Positions 9,901-25,577 of a stretch of DNA of 64,000 nt are shown piece after piece. A program made the position numbers and the translations under genes. A model generated the notes under the pieces. That model searched no databases. It saw only the letters and a program-made list of their open reading frames with translations, and was not told the DNA's origin. Within the stretch, counting starts at the first letter, position 1. Every line of letters starts with the position of its first letter. The stretch lies in the NCBI GenBank assembly GCA_963772315.1, contig CAVYWJ010000004.1:3224001-3288000 (forward strand), in the 5' to 3' direction. The DNA comes from Haliangium sp963772315 (GTDB taxonomy: Bacteria; Myxococcota_A; Polyangia; Haliangiales; Haliangiaceae).

Positions 9901-11511
9901 ATGGTCGAGTCAGGGGCAGTACTTCACGGCAAGTACCGGATCGAGCAGGTGCTCGGCAGGGGTGGGATGGGTGTGGTGACGCGCGCGCTGCACCTGGATC
10001 TCGACAAGCCGGTCGCGCTCAAGCTCCTGCGGCGCGATGTGCTGCAGAACCAGAACGCGGTCGAGCGGTTCCGCCGCGAAGCCCGCGCCATGGGGCAGCT
10101 CAGGAGCGAGCACGTGTGCCAGGTGTTCGACGTGGGCATGCTGGACGACGGCACGCATTACATGGTGATGGAGTACCTGGAAGGTAAGGATCTGGGTCTC
10201 ATCCTGCGCGAGCAGGAGCGTCTCGCGCCGGGGTTCGCCGTCAACCTGGCGCTGCAGGCGTGCGAGGCGCTGGCCGAGGCGCACGCGCTCGGCCTCGTGC
10301 ACCGCGATATCAAGCCGTCGAATTGCTTCCTCACCTGCGGGACGGACGGGGCGCCGCTGCTCAAGGTGCTCGACTTCGGGATCGCCAAGGCGCTCGGCGA
10401 GACGGACGACGGCATCACCACCAGCCAGTCGATCATCGGGTCGCCGTCGTACATGTCGCCGGAGCAGATGCGCTCCAGCAAGCACGTGGACGTGCGCGCC
10501 GATATCTGGGCGCTCGGCGTGGTGCTGTACGAGCTGGTGAGCGGGCGGCGGCCGTTCCAGGGCGACAGCTTCGCCGGGCTGTGCCTGGCCGTGACCACGA
10601 TGTCGACGCTGCCGCTCGATGATGTCGTCCTGCCCGACGGTCTGGCAGAGATCATCGCGCGCTGCCTGGAGAAGCAGCCGGACCAGCGCACCGGCAGCAT
10701 GGCCGAGCTCAGCGCGGCGCTGGCGCCGTACGCGGGCACGAGCGCCCAGGGCGAGCGCTCGAGCGTCCGCACCGCGCGCATCCTCGAGCGCGCCAGCTCG
10801 CCCGCCCTGGCGCAGCCCGGCACGGGGGCGACGTTCACGGGGGGGCGGCGGCGGGACCGAAACCCGAAGCCGCCGCGGGCGACGGGGCTCGAGCTTACCG
10901 ACACCGCGTCCGCGCAAAGGCCCACGAGCACGACCGGGCGCACGACCCGGCCGCTGCCACCGAGACCACGGCCCGGACGGCGCGCGCGCTGGCTGCTGGT
11001 CGCGGCCGGGCTGGCGCTGTTCGCGATGATCCTGGTGATCGGGGTGGTACGCGGCACCAGCGAGTGGCCAGGACCTACGGCGTCCTGGGGCGACCACGGG
11101 CAGGAGGCCACGCCGCCGGCTCCTTCCGGGATGGCCACGACACCGCCCGGCGCGCTCGACCGCGAGGTGCAGACCGCGCAAGCCACGGCTGCGGAGCGAG
11201 CCCCGACCGTCGATGCGGAGCCCGTGCCGGCGGTGGCCGACGCGCGCTCGCCGGCCACGTCCGCGGGCGGCCAGACTGCATCTCCCGGCCCGGCCAGCGC
11301 CGAGAGCGCGGCGCGCAGCGCGCAGCCCGGCCCGGCGCGTCCCGCACGACGACGCGGCGTCCAGGGCGCAGGCCAGCGCCGCGGCGCGGACGCCCGTCCG
11401 GTGACGCCGCGCGAGCCCACGAAACCCGCCCCGGTGCGTGCCGTGCCCGAAACCGCGCCGGTCACCGGGGACACCTTGATCCATGATGAAGCGTTGACGA
11501 GCCAGTATTGA
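9901..11511 (+). CDS. Hanks-type Ser/Thr protein kinase, single-pass membrane protein
   Basis: About 536 residues from ATG 9901; a GTG at 9883 is in frame and possible. The kinase domain spans residues ~10-280 with the Gly loop GRGGMGVV, the Lys of PVALKLLRR, catalytic HRDIKPSN, the DFG of VLDFGIAKAL, and SPSYMSPEQM. A Pro/Arg/Thr-rich linker follows, then one membrane helix (WLLVAAGLALFAMILVIGVV, around residue 370) and a ~130-residue Pro/Ala-rich exported tail with no recognisable sensor domain. This is the standard myxobacterial membrane kinase design. It heads a three-gene set on the same strand with a TPR/PEGA-like protein and an FG-GAP lipoprotein. Its substrate is unknown. Confidence 0.9.
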   Translation: MVESGAVLHGKYRIEQVLGRGGMGVVTRALHLDLDKPVALKLLRRDVLQNQNAVERFRREARAMGQLRSEHVCQVFDVGMLDDGTHYMVMEYLEGKDLGLILREQERLAPGFAVNLALQACEALAEAHALGLVHRDIKPSNCFLTCGTDGAPLLKVLDFGIAKALGETDDGITTSQSIIGSPSYMSPEQMRSSKHVDVRADIWALGVVLYELVSGRRPFQGDSFAGLCLAVTTMSTLPLDDVVLPDGLAEIIARCLEKQPDQRTGSMAELSAALAPYAGTSAQGERSSVRTARILERASSPALAQPGTGATFTGGRRRDRNPKPPRATGLELTDTASAQRPTSTTGRTTRPLPPRPRPGRRARWLLVAAGLALFAMILVIGVVRGTSEWPGPTASWGDHGQEATPPAPSGMATTPPGALDREVQTAQATAAERAPTVDAEPVPAVADARSPATSAGGQTASPGPASAESAARSAQPGPARPARRRGVQGAGQRRGADARPVTPREPTKPAPVRAVPETAPVTGDTLIHDEALTSQY

Positions 11512-11544
11512 CCTCGTCCGCACCGATGGGAGGGTGCAAGCAGG

Positions 11545-12630
11545 ATGTATCCGATGATGCGCACGCAGATGATGCTGGTCCCGCTGGCATGGCTGACCAT
11601 GGCCGGCAGCGGTGGCGTGGCGCTCGGTCAGAGCGCGGCCGACCGGGCCACGGCAGAGCAGCTCTTCCAGGAGGGGCGCGTCGAGATGTCGAAGCGCGAT
11701 TTTGCGGCCGCGTGCCCCAAGTTCGAGTCCAGCTTCGCGCTCGATCCCGCGCTGGGCACGCGGCTCAACCTGGCGGTCTGTTACGAGCACATCGACCGGC
11801 TGGCGAGCGCATGGGAGCACTACCGCGCGGTCGCGGATCTGGCGGCGCAGGCGGGTCAGGATCGGCGCGCCGAGCTGGCGCGCACGCGTCTGGCCGCGGT
11901 GGAGCCGCGCGTGCCACGGCTGGTGGTGCGCGTGCCGGCCGCGGCCGCGATGCCAGGGCTGGTGATCACGCGCGGCGACACGACGCTCGCGGCTGCGCTT
12001 CATGACAGGCCGATCTATGTCGACGCGGGCGAGCACCACGTGCACGCCCGCGCGCCGGGGCGCCAGCCGTTCGCGCTGGCGGTGCGCGTGGCCACGGGCG
12101 AGGAGCGCGTGGTCGAGGTGCCTCTGCTGGCGCCGGTGCCCGGGCCTCCCGTGGCCAGCGACGGTGCATCCGATGCCCCGCTGCGTGTGCCCGTGCGGCC
12201 GGCTGGGTCGGGGGGACCGGGCAGGCCGTCGTTGGATCTCGGACGCGGGTCCGTGGATAGCTCGCCCGCCGGCAACCCGCGGCGCACGCTGGCGTGGGTC
12301 GCCGGGGGTACGGGCGCGGCCGGGCTGGCGCTCGGCCTCGCGCTGGGCTGGACCGCCAGAGATACCGTCGGTCAGCTCCTGGCTGAGGGAGGGCCCTGCG
12401 ATGCGGAGACCCTGGTTTGTCGCGACGTCCGGTCGGTCGAGCGGATGGAGCGCGCGCGCAGCCAGGCGCGCGCGGCCAACGTCGCGGCCGGCGGCGGTAT
12501 CGCCCTGATGGCCGCGGGCGGCATTCTCTACTGGACCACGCGCGATCGTGGCGCTGACGCTCGCAGCGCGCGCGTGGTGCCCACGGCCGGCGCGACCGGG
12601 CTCGGGCTGGCCGTGATGGGACGCTTCTAG
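11545..12630 (+). CDS. Exported TPR/PEGA-like protein next to Ser/Thr kinase
   Basis: 361 residues. An N-terminal signal sequence (LVPLAWLTMAGSGGVALG) is followed by TPR-like helices (AEQLFQEGRVEMSKRDF, AVCYEHIDRLASAWEHYRAV) at ~25-110. A PEGA-like beta domain follows at ~125-200, with PIYVDAGEHHVHARAPG. Two hydrophobic segments occur near the C-terminus (GAAGLALGLALGW and GIALMAAGGILYW). Proteins of this kind very often follow kinase genes in myxobacteria, where they probably form envelope scaffolds; that role is inference. It starts 33 bp after the kinase stop codon, so the two are likely in one operon. Confidence 0.75.
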   Translation: MYPMMRTQMMLVPLAWLTMAGSGGVALGQSAADRATAEQLFQEGRVEMSKRDFAAACPKFESSFALDPALGTRLNLAVCYEHIDRLASAWEHYRAVADLAAQAGQDRRAELARTRLAAVEPRVPRLVVRVPAAAAMPGLVITRGDTTLAAALHDRPIYVDAGEHHVHARAPGRQPFALAVRVATGEERVVEVPLLAPVPGPPVASDGASDAPLRVPVRPAGSGGPGRPSLDLGRGSVDSSPAGNPRRTLAWVAGGTGAAGLALGLALGWTARDTVGQLLAEGGPCDAETLVCRDVRSVERMERARSQARAANVAAGGGIALMAAGGILYWTTRDRGADARSARVVPTAGATGLGLAVMGRF

Positions 12631-12676
12631 ATCGCGAGAATGCGGGCGCACGCAGCGCCCCGGGAGATGTGGAGCG

Positions 12677-14761
12677 ATGACAGGATCGGTCTCGATGAAG
12701 CCGGTGTGGACGTGTCTCGGCCTCGCGGCCCTGGCCTGGTCCTCGAGCGCCTGCGACTGGGGCATCCCGGGTTCGTTCACGGTCGGGGACGAGAGCGCGC
12801 CGGGCGATGCCGCCAGGGCAGTCGTCGATGCCAGTGCGCCGGTGGATGCAGATGCCGCAGACACTGGCCATGTCGTGCGCGGCACGGCGGTCGGCGTGCT
12901 GGCGCCGCTCGACCTGCGACTCGACCACCCGGACGGTGACGAGACCGTGCGCGTCGACGAGGACGGCTCGTTCGCGTTCCAGGCTCGCCTCGCTGACGGT
13001 GCGGTGTACGCGGTCGCGCTGGTGGACGCTCCACCATGCGTGATCGTGAACGGCTCGGGCGTGGTCGACGCAGCCGATGTCGAGGTCGAGCTCGTATGCG
13101 AGGCCGTGTTCCTGACCGCGCTGAGCGTGTCCGGCCCCACGGCGCCAACCCTGCCGTTCGAGCAGGTCCGGCGCGATTACACCGTCGATGTGTCGCTGCT
13201 GCAGCAAGGCGTGCGCGTGACCGCCACGGCCGCCCATCCCGAGGCCAGCATCGAGATCGAGGGCGTCCTCACCCCGGGCAGTGAGCCGAGCGCGCTCTTG
13301 CCGCTCGCGCTGGGTGAGAATCCGATCGAGATCGTGGTGCGTCACCCGAGCGGCGCCTCGCGTGCGTACCACGTGAAGGTGCGCCGCGCGGTCGCGATCG
13401 CGGAGTACGCATACCGCAAGGCCTCGCATCCGGGCGCCGGCGAGCAGTTCGGCCACAGCGTGGCCCTGTGGGACGACACGCTGGCCGTGGGCGCCTATCA
13501 CGAAGGCAGCGCAGCGTGCGGCGTGCTGGAAGAGGACCCGGACGATAGCGATGCCGCCGACGACAGCGGCGCGGTGTACATCTTCCGGCGCGCCGGAACG
13601 TCCTGGGCGCAGGAGGCCTATATCAAGGCCTCCAACGCCACCGCCTACGCCGAGTTCGGCGTCAGCGTGGCGCTCTGGGGCGATACGCTGGCCGTGGGCG
13701 CGCGCGGGGAGGGCAGCGACACGCGGGGAATCATCCAGGGCACCCAGCCCAGCACGGACAACGGCGCCAGCCGGGAGAGCGGCGCGGTCTACGTGTACAG
13801 GCGCGGGGTGGGTGGTGCCTGGTCGCAAGAGGCATATATCAAGGCTTCCAACAACGGTGCGCGGGACGAGTTCGGCCAGCGCGTGGCGCTCCGGGACGAC
13901 ACGCTCGTGGTCGGCGCTCCCCAGGAGGACAGCAGCGCCACAGGCGTGAACGGCGCGGAGGAAAACGACCTGGCAACTAACAGCGGCGCGGTCTACGTGT
14001 ACCGGCGCGAGCAGGGAACCTGGGACAAGGAGGCATACCTCAAGCCGTCGAGCACCCACGACTGGGACAAGTTCGGTGTCAGCGTGGCGCTGGGGCTGGA
14101 TGTGCTCGCGGTGGGCGCGTTCCTGGAGGATGGCGGCAGCACGGGGGTGGGCGGCAATCCCGACATCGCCGGCGCGCCGGACAGCGGCGCCGCGTACGTG
14201 TTCCGGCGCGTCGGCTCGGACTGGGCGCAGGAGGCGTATCTCAAGGCCTCCAACACCGGCGAGGGCGACGAGTTCGGCCACGGCGTCGCCATCGACGGCG
14301 ATACCCTGGTCGTCGGCGCACCGCGGGAGAACAGCAGCGCCGCCAGCGACGACGAGGCTGCCTGCGACAGCGGCGCGGTCTACGTGTTCCGCCACCAGGA
14401 CGGCGCGTGGATGCAGGCGGCGTATCTCAAGGCGCCCGGCACGCACGCGGGCGACACCTTTGGCCGCGGCCTGGCGCTGGCAGGGGACACCCTGGCCGTG
14501 GGCGCGTACGAGGACGACCGTGTGTCCGAAGTCGACGCCTGCAGCCCCGCGAACGACGGCATCGACGAGGGCGGCGCGCTGCACGTGTTCCAGCGCGCCG
14601 GCGGCGTCTGGGCGCACGCGGCGCGGATCGAGGCCGATGGCCGGGCGGCCGGCGATCAGCTCGGGTGGAGCGTGGCGCTCTGGGATGGCGCGCTGGTGGC
14701 GGGCGCTTCGCGCCACGACGACGGCGCGAGTGACAGCGGCGCGGTCTATGTCTTCCACTGA
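12677..14761 (+). CDS. FG-GAP beta-propeller lipoprotein with cadherin-like domain
   Basis: 694 residues. The signal ends in a lipobox-like SSSAC, so the protein is probably lipidated. An Asp/Ala linker leads to a beta domain (about 55-135), then a cadherin-like beta sandwich (LTALSVSG...YTVDVSL..GVRVTATA...IEIVV) at ~145-235. Seven FG-GAP-type repeats follow, each of the form FGxSVALxxDTLAVGAxxE, separated by SGAVYVFRR and EAYLKASN segments, enough for a complete seven-bladed propeller. Such propellers act as surface adhesion or sensing modules. TGGAG just before the ATG at 12677 supports the start; ATG 12695 is an alternative. It is probably the last gene of the kinase-led set. Confidence 0.85.
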   Translation: MTGSVSMKPVWTCLGLAALAWSSSACDWGIPGSFTVGDESAPGDAARAVVDASAPVDADAADTGHVVRGTAVGVLAPLDLRLDHPDGDETVRVDEDGSFAFQARLADGAVYAVALVDAPPCVIVNGSGVVDAADVEVELVCEAVFLTALSVSGPTAPTLPFEQVRRDYTVDVSLLQQGVRVTATAAHPEASIEIEGVLTPGSEPSALLPLALGENPIEIVVRHPSGASRAYHVKVRRAVAIAEYAYRKASHPGAGEQFGHSVALWDDTLAVGAYHEGSAACGVLEEDPDDSDAADDSGAVYIFRRAGTSWAQEAYIKASNATAYAEFGVSVALWGDTLAVGARGEGSDTRGIIQGTQPSTDNGASRESGAVYVYRRGVGGAWSQEAYIKASNNGARDEFGQRVALRDDTLVVGAPQEDSSATGVNGAEENDLATNSGAVYVYRREQGTWDKEAYLKPSSTHDWDKFGVSVALGLDVLAVGAFLEDGGSTGVGGNPDIAGAPDSGAAYVFRRVGSDWAQEAYLKASNTGEGDEFGHGVAIDGDTLVVGAPRENSSAASDDEAACDSGAVYVFRHQDGAWMQAAYLKAPGTHAGDTFGRGLALAGDTLAVGAYEDDRVSEVDACSPANDGIDEGGALHVFQRAGGVWAHAARIEADGRAAGDQLGWSVALWDGALVAGASRHDDGASDSGAVYVFH

Positions 14762-14785
14762 CGCTGGCGCCAGCGCTCACGCGGC

Positions 14786-15803
14786 TCAGTAGCGGTAGTT
14801 CTGGTGGGACTCGTTGCGCAGCAGACGGCGCACCGCGAGCGGGATGTCGAAGCCGGTGGCCGTGTGGAAGGTCGAGCTGGTGCCGCCGCAGCTGGTGCTG
14901 CTCGGGCCGGCCCAGCGCTCGGAGCAGTGGGCCTGGATGTAGTCCCTGGCAGGATCGTCGCCGACGCTGTTGGCCCAGCGCGTGTGCTTGACGCACGCGG
15001 CGCCTTCGGTGGTCCACTCGGCCTCGAGCGACATGCCGGCGCCGAGGCTCCTGGGTCTGGATGCCGAGCGTGTCCCAGATGTTGATGGACGTGCCGTTCT
15101 CGGTGTGGGGCACGCCGTCGCCGCAGTAGTCGGCGCGCACCATGCGGGTGCATGCCTGGTGGAAAGCATCGAGCGAGTGCTGCTTGCAGGTGCCGCCATT
15201 GCACTCGGTATGAGTCTTCCAGCGCTCGTAGCCCCACTCCGCGCACTTGGCCAGGGCCGCGCCGCGACAGGCGAAGGTGAAGCGGCCGCTGTCGACTGTC
15301 TGGCCGCCGGTGAGCTCGTTCCACTGGCCGCTCATGGGAATGGCCTGGGCACCGTTCCAGCAGATGTTTTTCCAGGTACCGCTGTCCAGGTACTCGACCG
15401 TGTAGTAGTTGAGCCCGGGGGTGCCGCTCGGGGTGATGGCCGCGATGCGGAGCCCGACCGTGCCGCCGTTCGCCAGCTCGCCTTCGAGCTCGCTGCCGGT
15501 GAGGGCGGTGCCCGATATCGTGGAGCCGTCACCCTCGTGGGTGCCCGAGAACGAGGTGTTGCCGAGCGTGAGACCGTTGAGGCGCCAGCCGTTGAGACGC
15601 CAGCCGTTGAGGCGCCAGCCGTTGAGCTCCGTGCCATTGGCCTCGGTGCCGTTCAGGATCGTATCGTTCGAGACACGCACCTCGCGGGTTGCGGTATCGG
15701 TTGCGGTCGCTGCTTCGACGCCGGAGTCGCCCGCATCCAAGAGACAGCCGGTCCCGAACAGAGCCAGTCCATATATAACTGCGAAACACGAGTAACGAAA
15801 CAT
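14786..15803 (-). CDS. ADYC-type secreted lipoprotein with pentapeptide-like repeats, one-base frameshift at ~15054
   Basis: With one extra G removed at 15053-15055 (plus strand) this reads as about 338 residues. The signal MFRYSCFAVIYGLALFGTGC gives a lipobox-like LFGTGC. Near residue 50-80 come pentapeptide-like repeats (NGTELNGWRLNGWRLNG). The body contains FACRGAALAKCAEWGYERW and ACTRMVRADYCGDG, the Cys-rich signature of ADYC-domain proteins, which are mostly found in Myxococcota. After the frameshift the sequence continues with LEAEWTTEGAACVKHTRW and ends LLRNESHQNYRY. Many Cys residues suggest disulfides outside the cytoplasm. The function of the family is unknown. It has an unusually strong Shine-Dalgarno inside a hairpin. 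Confidence 0.75.
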
Positions 15804-15809
15804 GCAAAA

Positions 15810-15826
15810 CCTCCTTCTGCAGGAGG
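15810..15826 (-). promoter_or_regulatory. Hairpin sequestering a strong Shine-Dalgarno
   Basis: Read on the minus strand, CCTCCT, a five-base loop and AGGAGG form a perfect 6-bp stem. The AAGGAGG is the ribosome site of the ADYC-type gene, six bases before its ATG. Pairing would hide it, so translation may be switched by unfolding or binding. This is structural inference. Confidence 0.5.
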
Positions 15827-15872
15827 AAGATCGGACACCTGCCCGGAAACTTGAGCGTCGCCGATGCGATTC

Positions 15873-19809
<3,937 letters not shown>

Positions 19810-20008
19810 CGGCTCGGGCGGCTGCCTGGGTCAAACGCGCACAGGCACTCATGCCCCTGCAACACCAGCAAAAGTATCTCCCTCCGTTGCGCGGCAAGCA
19901 AGCGGCTGCGCGTGGGCGTTGTCCACGCATGCGCACCTGCGAATCAGGATGATACATTCGCTGGCACACGCGTGCTCGCGTGCACCCGATCCGAGGCTGG
20001 AGAGCTAC

Positions 20009-21397
<1,389 letters not shown>

Positions 21398-21439
21398 TCA
21401 CCGCGCGGGCCGGCCAGGGCCAGATCGCCGCCGGGCCCG

Positions 21440-21478
21440 AAAACGAAAACGGCCACCTGGTTCGTACCGGGTGGCCGC
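21440..21478 (-). terminator. Rho-independent terminator after tRNA-Val
   Basis: On the minus strand GGCCACC pairs with GGTGGCC (21470-21476 with 21451-21457), and a T-rich run TTTTCGTTTT follows at 21449-21440. It begins eight bases after the tRNA 3' end. Confidence 0.85.
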
Positions 21479-21486
21479 TTCATCCG

Positions 21487-21558
21487 TGGGCGATGCTGGA
21501 TTCGAACCAGCGACTTCCACCGTGTGAGGATGGCACTCTACCGCTGAGTTAATCGCCC
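21487..21558 (-). tRNA. tRNA-Val(CAC)
   Basis: 72 nt. Acceptor stem GGGCGAT pairs with ATCGCCC, D stem ACTC with GAGT, anticodon stem CCATC with GGTGG around the 7-base loop CTCACAC, giving anticodon CAC for GUG codons. The T arm is GCTGG-TTCGAAT-CCAGC. The discriminator base is A and the CCA end is not encoded. A promoter and a terminator flank it, so it is transcribed alone. Confidence 0.93.
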
Positions 21559-21572
21559 AGAGAGAGGCAATC

Positions 21573-21601
21573 TTTCTAGCGAGTTCGGCGGCCGGTGTCA
21601 A
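21573..21601 (-). promoter_or_regulatory. Sigma-70-type promoter of tRNA-Val
   Basis: On the minus strand a perfect -35 TTGACA (21601-21596) is followed, after 17 bp, by TAGAAA (21578-21573). The tRNA 5' end lies 15 bases further on, a fitting distance for a short leader. Confidence 0.7.
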
Positions 21602-21710
21602 CTCTCTGCGTGACTTCTCGGGCCTCCGGGCCATCCCGGCAGGGGCAGGCCGGACCACGCCCGCGCCAGACCCAGGGGCAGGCCGTCCGCGACCGTGATA
21701 CACACGGACC

Positions 21711-22104
21711 ATGACCACCACTCGTACAGCCATTGCCACCCAGCATGCCCCGGGCGCCATCGGTCCGTACTCGCAGGCGATTCGCGCCGGCAACCTGCTG
21801 TTCTGCTCGGGCCAGGTCGCCCTGGATCCAGCCACCGGAGAAGCTCGTGGGCCCGGGCGACGTCGCGGTCCAGACCCGCCGCGTGCTCGACAACCTCGGC
21901 GCCGTGCTCGAGGCCGGCGGCGCCAGCTGGGACTCGGTGGTCAAGGTCACCATCTACCTCGCCGACATGAACGACTTTGCCACGGTCAATACCATCTACG
22001 CCGAGCGCTTCGGCAAGGCGCCGCCGGCCCGGGCCACGGTCGAGGTCTCGCGCCTGCCCCGCGATGCCCGCGTAGAGATCGACGCCATCGCGCTCGCGGA
22101 GTGA
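21711..22104 (+). CDS. ridA: RidA/YjgF/TdcF-family enamine/imine deaminase, one-base frameshift at ~21841
   Basis: With one extra A removed at 21841-21842 it is 130 residues, the usual RidA length. It starts MTTTRTAIATQHAPGAIGPYSQAI, has the family's GPYSQAI and LFCSGQVALDP segments, and after the frameshift continues with VLDNLGAVLEAGG, KVTIYLADMNDF, YAERFG and ARATVEVSRLPRDARVEIDAIAL. The Arg of the last segment binds substrate carboxylate in RidA proteins. The enzyme hydrolyses reactive 2-aminoacrylate-type enamines formed by PLP enzymes. It lies 54 bp upstream of acetyl-CoA synthetase on the same strand. The defect is probably a sequence error. Confidence 0.85.
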
Positions 22105-22158
22105 GCCTCCCCGGTTCCTCGGCCACACTCGATCGAGATCGGCGAAGGAGCAATCATC

Positions 22159-24110
<1,952 letters not shown>

Positions 24111-24149
24111 GCGCGCGCGCGAGGCCCTATCCATGATGCGGAGGTCGCG

Positions 24150-25463
24150 ATGATCCGGAGCTTCGGCAAGCACGTCGTGCGCCGGCTCGAGGGCCTGGCC
24201 GTCGGCGCCTACCTCGACGTCTCGCGCATGCGCGAGTCGGGCAGCCTCATCGATCGCGTGGCCACGCCGCTGCAGCGGCGCCATGCGACGTTGTTCTTCG
24301 ATCCCAGCGACCCTTACGGCTACCTCCTGGTCCAGAAGCTGCCGGCGCTCCAGACCCGCTACGGGCTGGAGAGCGAGCTCGTAGTGGTGTCGCCGGCGCG
24401 CGCCGAGGTGCGGCCGGGCGCCGAGCAGAACGACGTCTACGCGATGCGCGACGCGCGGCTGCTGTCGCAGTACTACGACCTGTCGTTCCCCTCCGACCCG
24501 GTGCTGCCGCCGCCCGGGCTGGTGGCGCAGGCCCAGGCCGTGCTCCTCCGGCCGCGCTCGGCCAGCGCCCAGCTCGCGGCCGCGCGCGCGATCGGCGACG
24601 CCCTGTGGCGCGGCGACGCGACCATGCTGGCGGCCCTGGACGCCGAGCTCGGCTCGGTGTCGGCGCGCGATGTGCCGGGGTTCCTGCGCGTCAACGACAG
24701 CATCCTGCGCGATCGCGGCCACTACCAGGGCGGCATGCTGCGTTACCGCGGGGTCTGGTACTGGGGCGTCGATCGCCTGTGCCACCTCGAGGCCCGGCTG
24801 CGCCGCGAGGGCCGCGACACCGAGCCGGGCACCGGCGACCTGGTTGCCATGCGCCCGGCCACGCTGCGGCCGGCCGTGCGCGAGCGCGCAGAGACGCTGA
24901 TCTGCTACGTCTCGGTGCGCAGCCCGTACTCGTACATCGGCCTGGAGCGGGCCGCGCACTTCACGCTCGGACACGCCGTCGAGCTCGACGTGCGCCCGGT
25001 CTTGCCGATGCGCATGCGCGGCCTGCACGTGCCCCGGGTCAAGGAGCTCTACATCGCGCGCGACGCCGCGCGCGAGGCCGCGCGCCACGCCATTCCCTTC
25101 GGCCGCATCTGCGATCCGCTCGGGGTCGGGGTCGAGCGCGCCATGGCCGTGTTCGTCCACGCGCGCGAGCAGGGCAGGGCCGTGGAGTACATGCGCTCGG
25201 TGCAGCGCGCGATCTGGGCCGAGGGCCAGGACATGGCCAGCGATCGCGGCCTGGCCCACGCCGTGGAAGGCGCCGGCCTGAGCTGGCGCCGCGCCCGCAG
25301 CGCGCTGGCGGATCCGCGCTGGCGCGAGGTGGTCTCCGCGCACCGCGCCGAGCTCGACGCGCTGGGCCTGTGGGGCGTGCCGAGCTTCCAGCTGGGCACG
25401 GTGGCGGTGTGGGGCCAGGACCGCCTGCCGATCCTCGAGGACATCCTCCACCGCCAGCCGTGA
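24150..25463 (+). CDS. Duplicated DsbA/2-hydroxychromene-2-carboxylate-isomerase-like protein
   Basis: 437 residues with two thioredoxin-fold DsbA-like halves. The first begins at ATLFFDPSDPYGYLLVQKLPAL, the second at ICYVSVRSPYSYIGLERAAHF. Both match the HCCA-isomerase/kappa-GST version of the fold, which uses a Ser or no catalytic Cys and can bind glutathione. The second half ends with LWGVPSFQLGTVAVWGQDRLPIL, the typical cis-Pro (VPSF) and C-terminal helix. Inserted helices give the DsbA cap. There is no CxxC, so it is unlikely to be a disulfide oxidase. Tandem fusion of this domain is uncommon. The substrate is unknown. Confidence 0.7.
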   Translation: MIRSFGKHVVRRLEGLAVGAYLDVSRMRESGSLIDRVATPLQRRHATLFFDPSDPYGYLLVQKLPALQTRYGLESELVVVSPARAEVRPGAEQNDVYAMRDARLLSQYYDLSFPSDPVLPPPGLVAQAQAVLLRPRSASAQLAAARAIGDALWRGDATMLAALDAELGSVSARDVPGFLRVNDSILRDRGHYQGGMLRYRGVWYWGVDRLCHLEARLRREGRDTEPGTGDLVAMRPATLRPAVRERAETLICYVSVRSPYSYIGLERAAHFTLGHAVELDVRPVLPMRMRGLHVPRVKELYIARDAAREAARHAIPFGRICDPLGVGVERAMAVFVHAREQGRAVEYMRSVQRAIWAEGQDMASDRGLAHAVEGAGLSWRRARSALADPRWREVVSAHRAELDALGLWGVPSFQLGTVAVWGQDRLPILEDILHRQP

Positions 25464-25577
25464 CCGCCAGCCGTGAGCGCGCTGGCGGTCACGCGCTGGC
25501 GGTGCGCGCTCGACCGCGCTCTCGCCGCGTGAGCGCGGCGCCCGGCGCGGCGCCCGGCGAGGCGCTCAGCGAGACGA

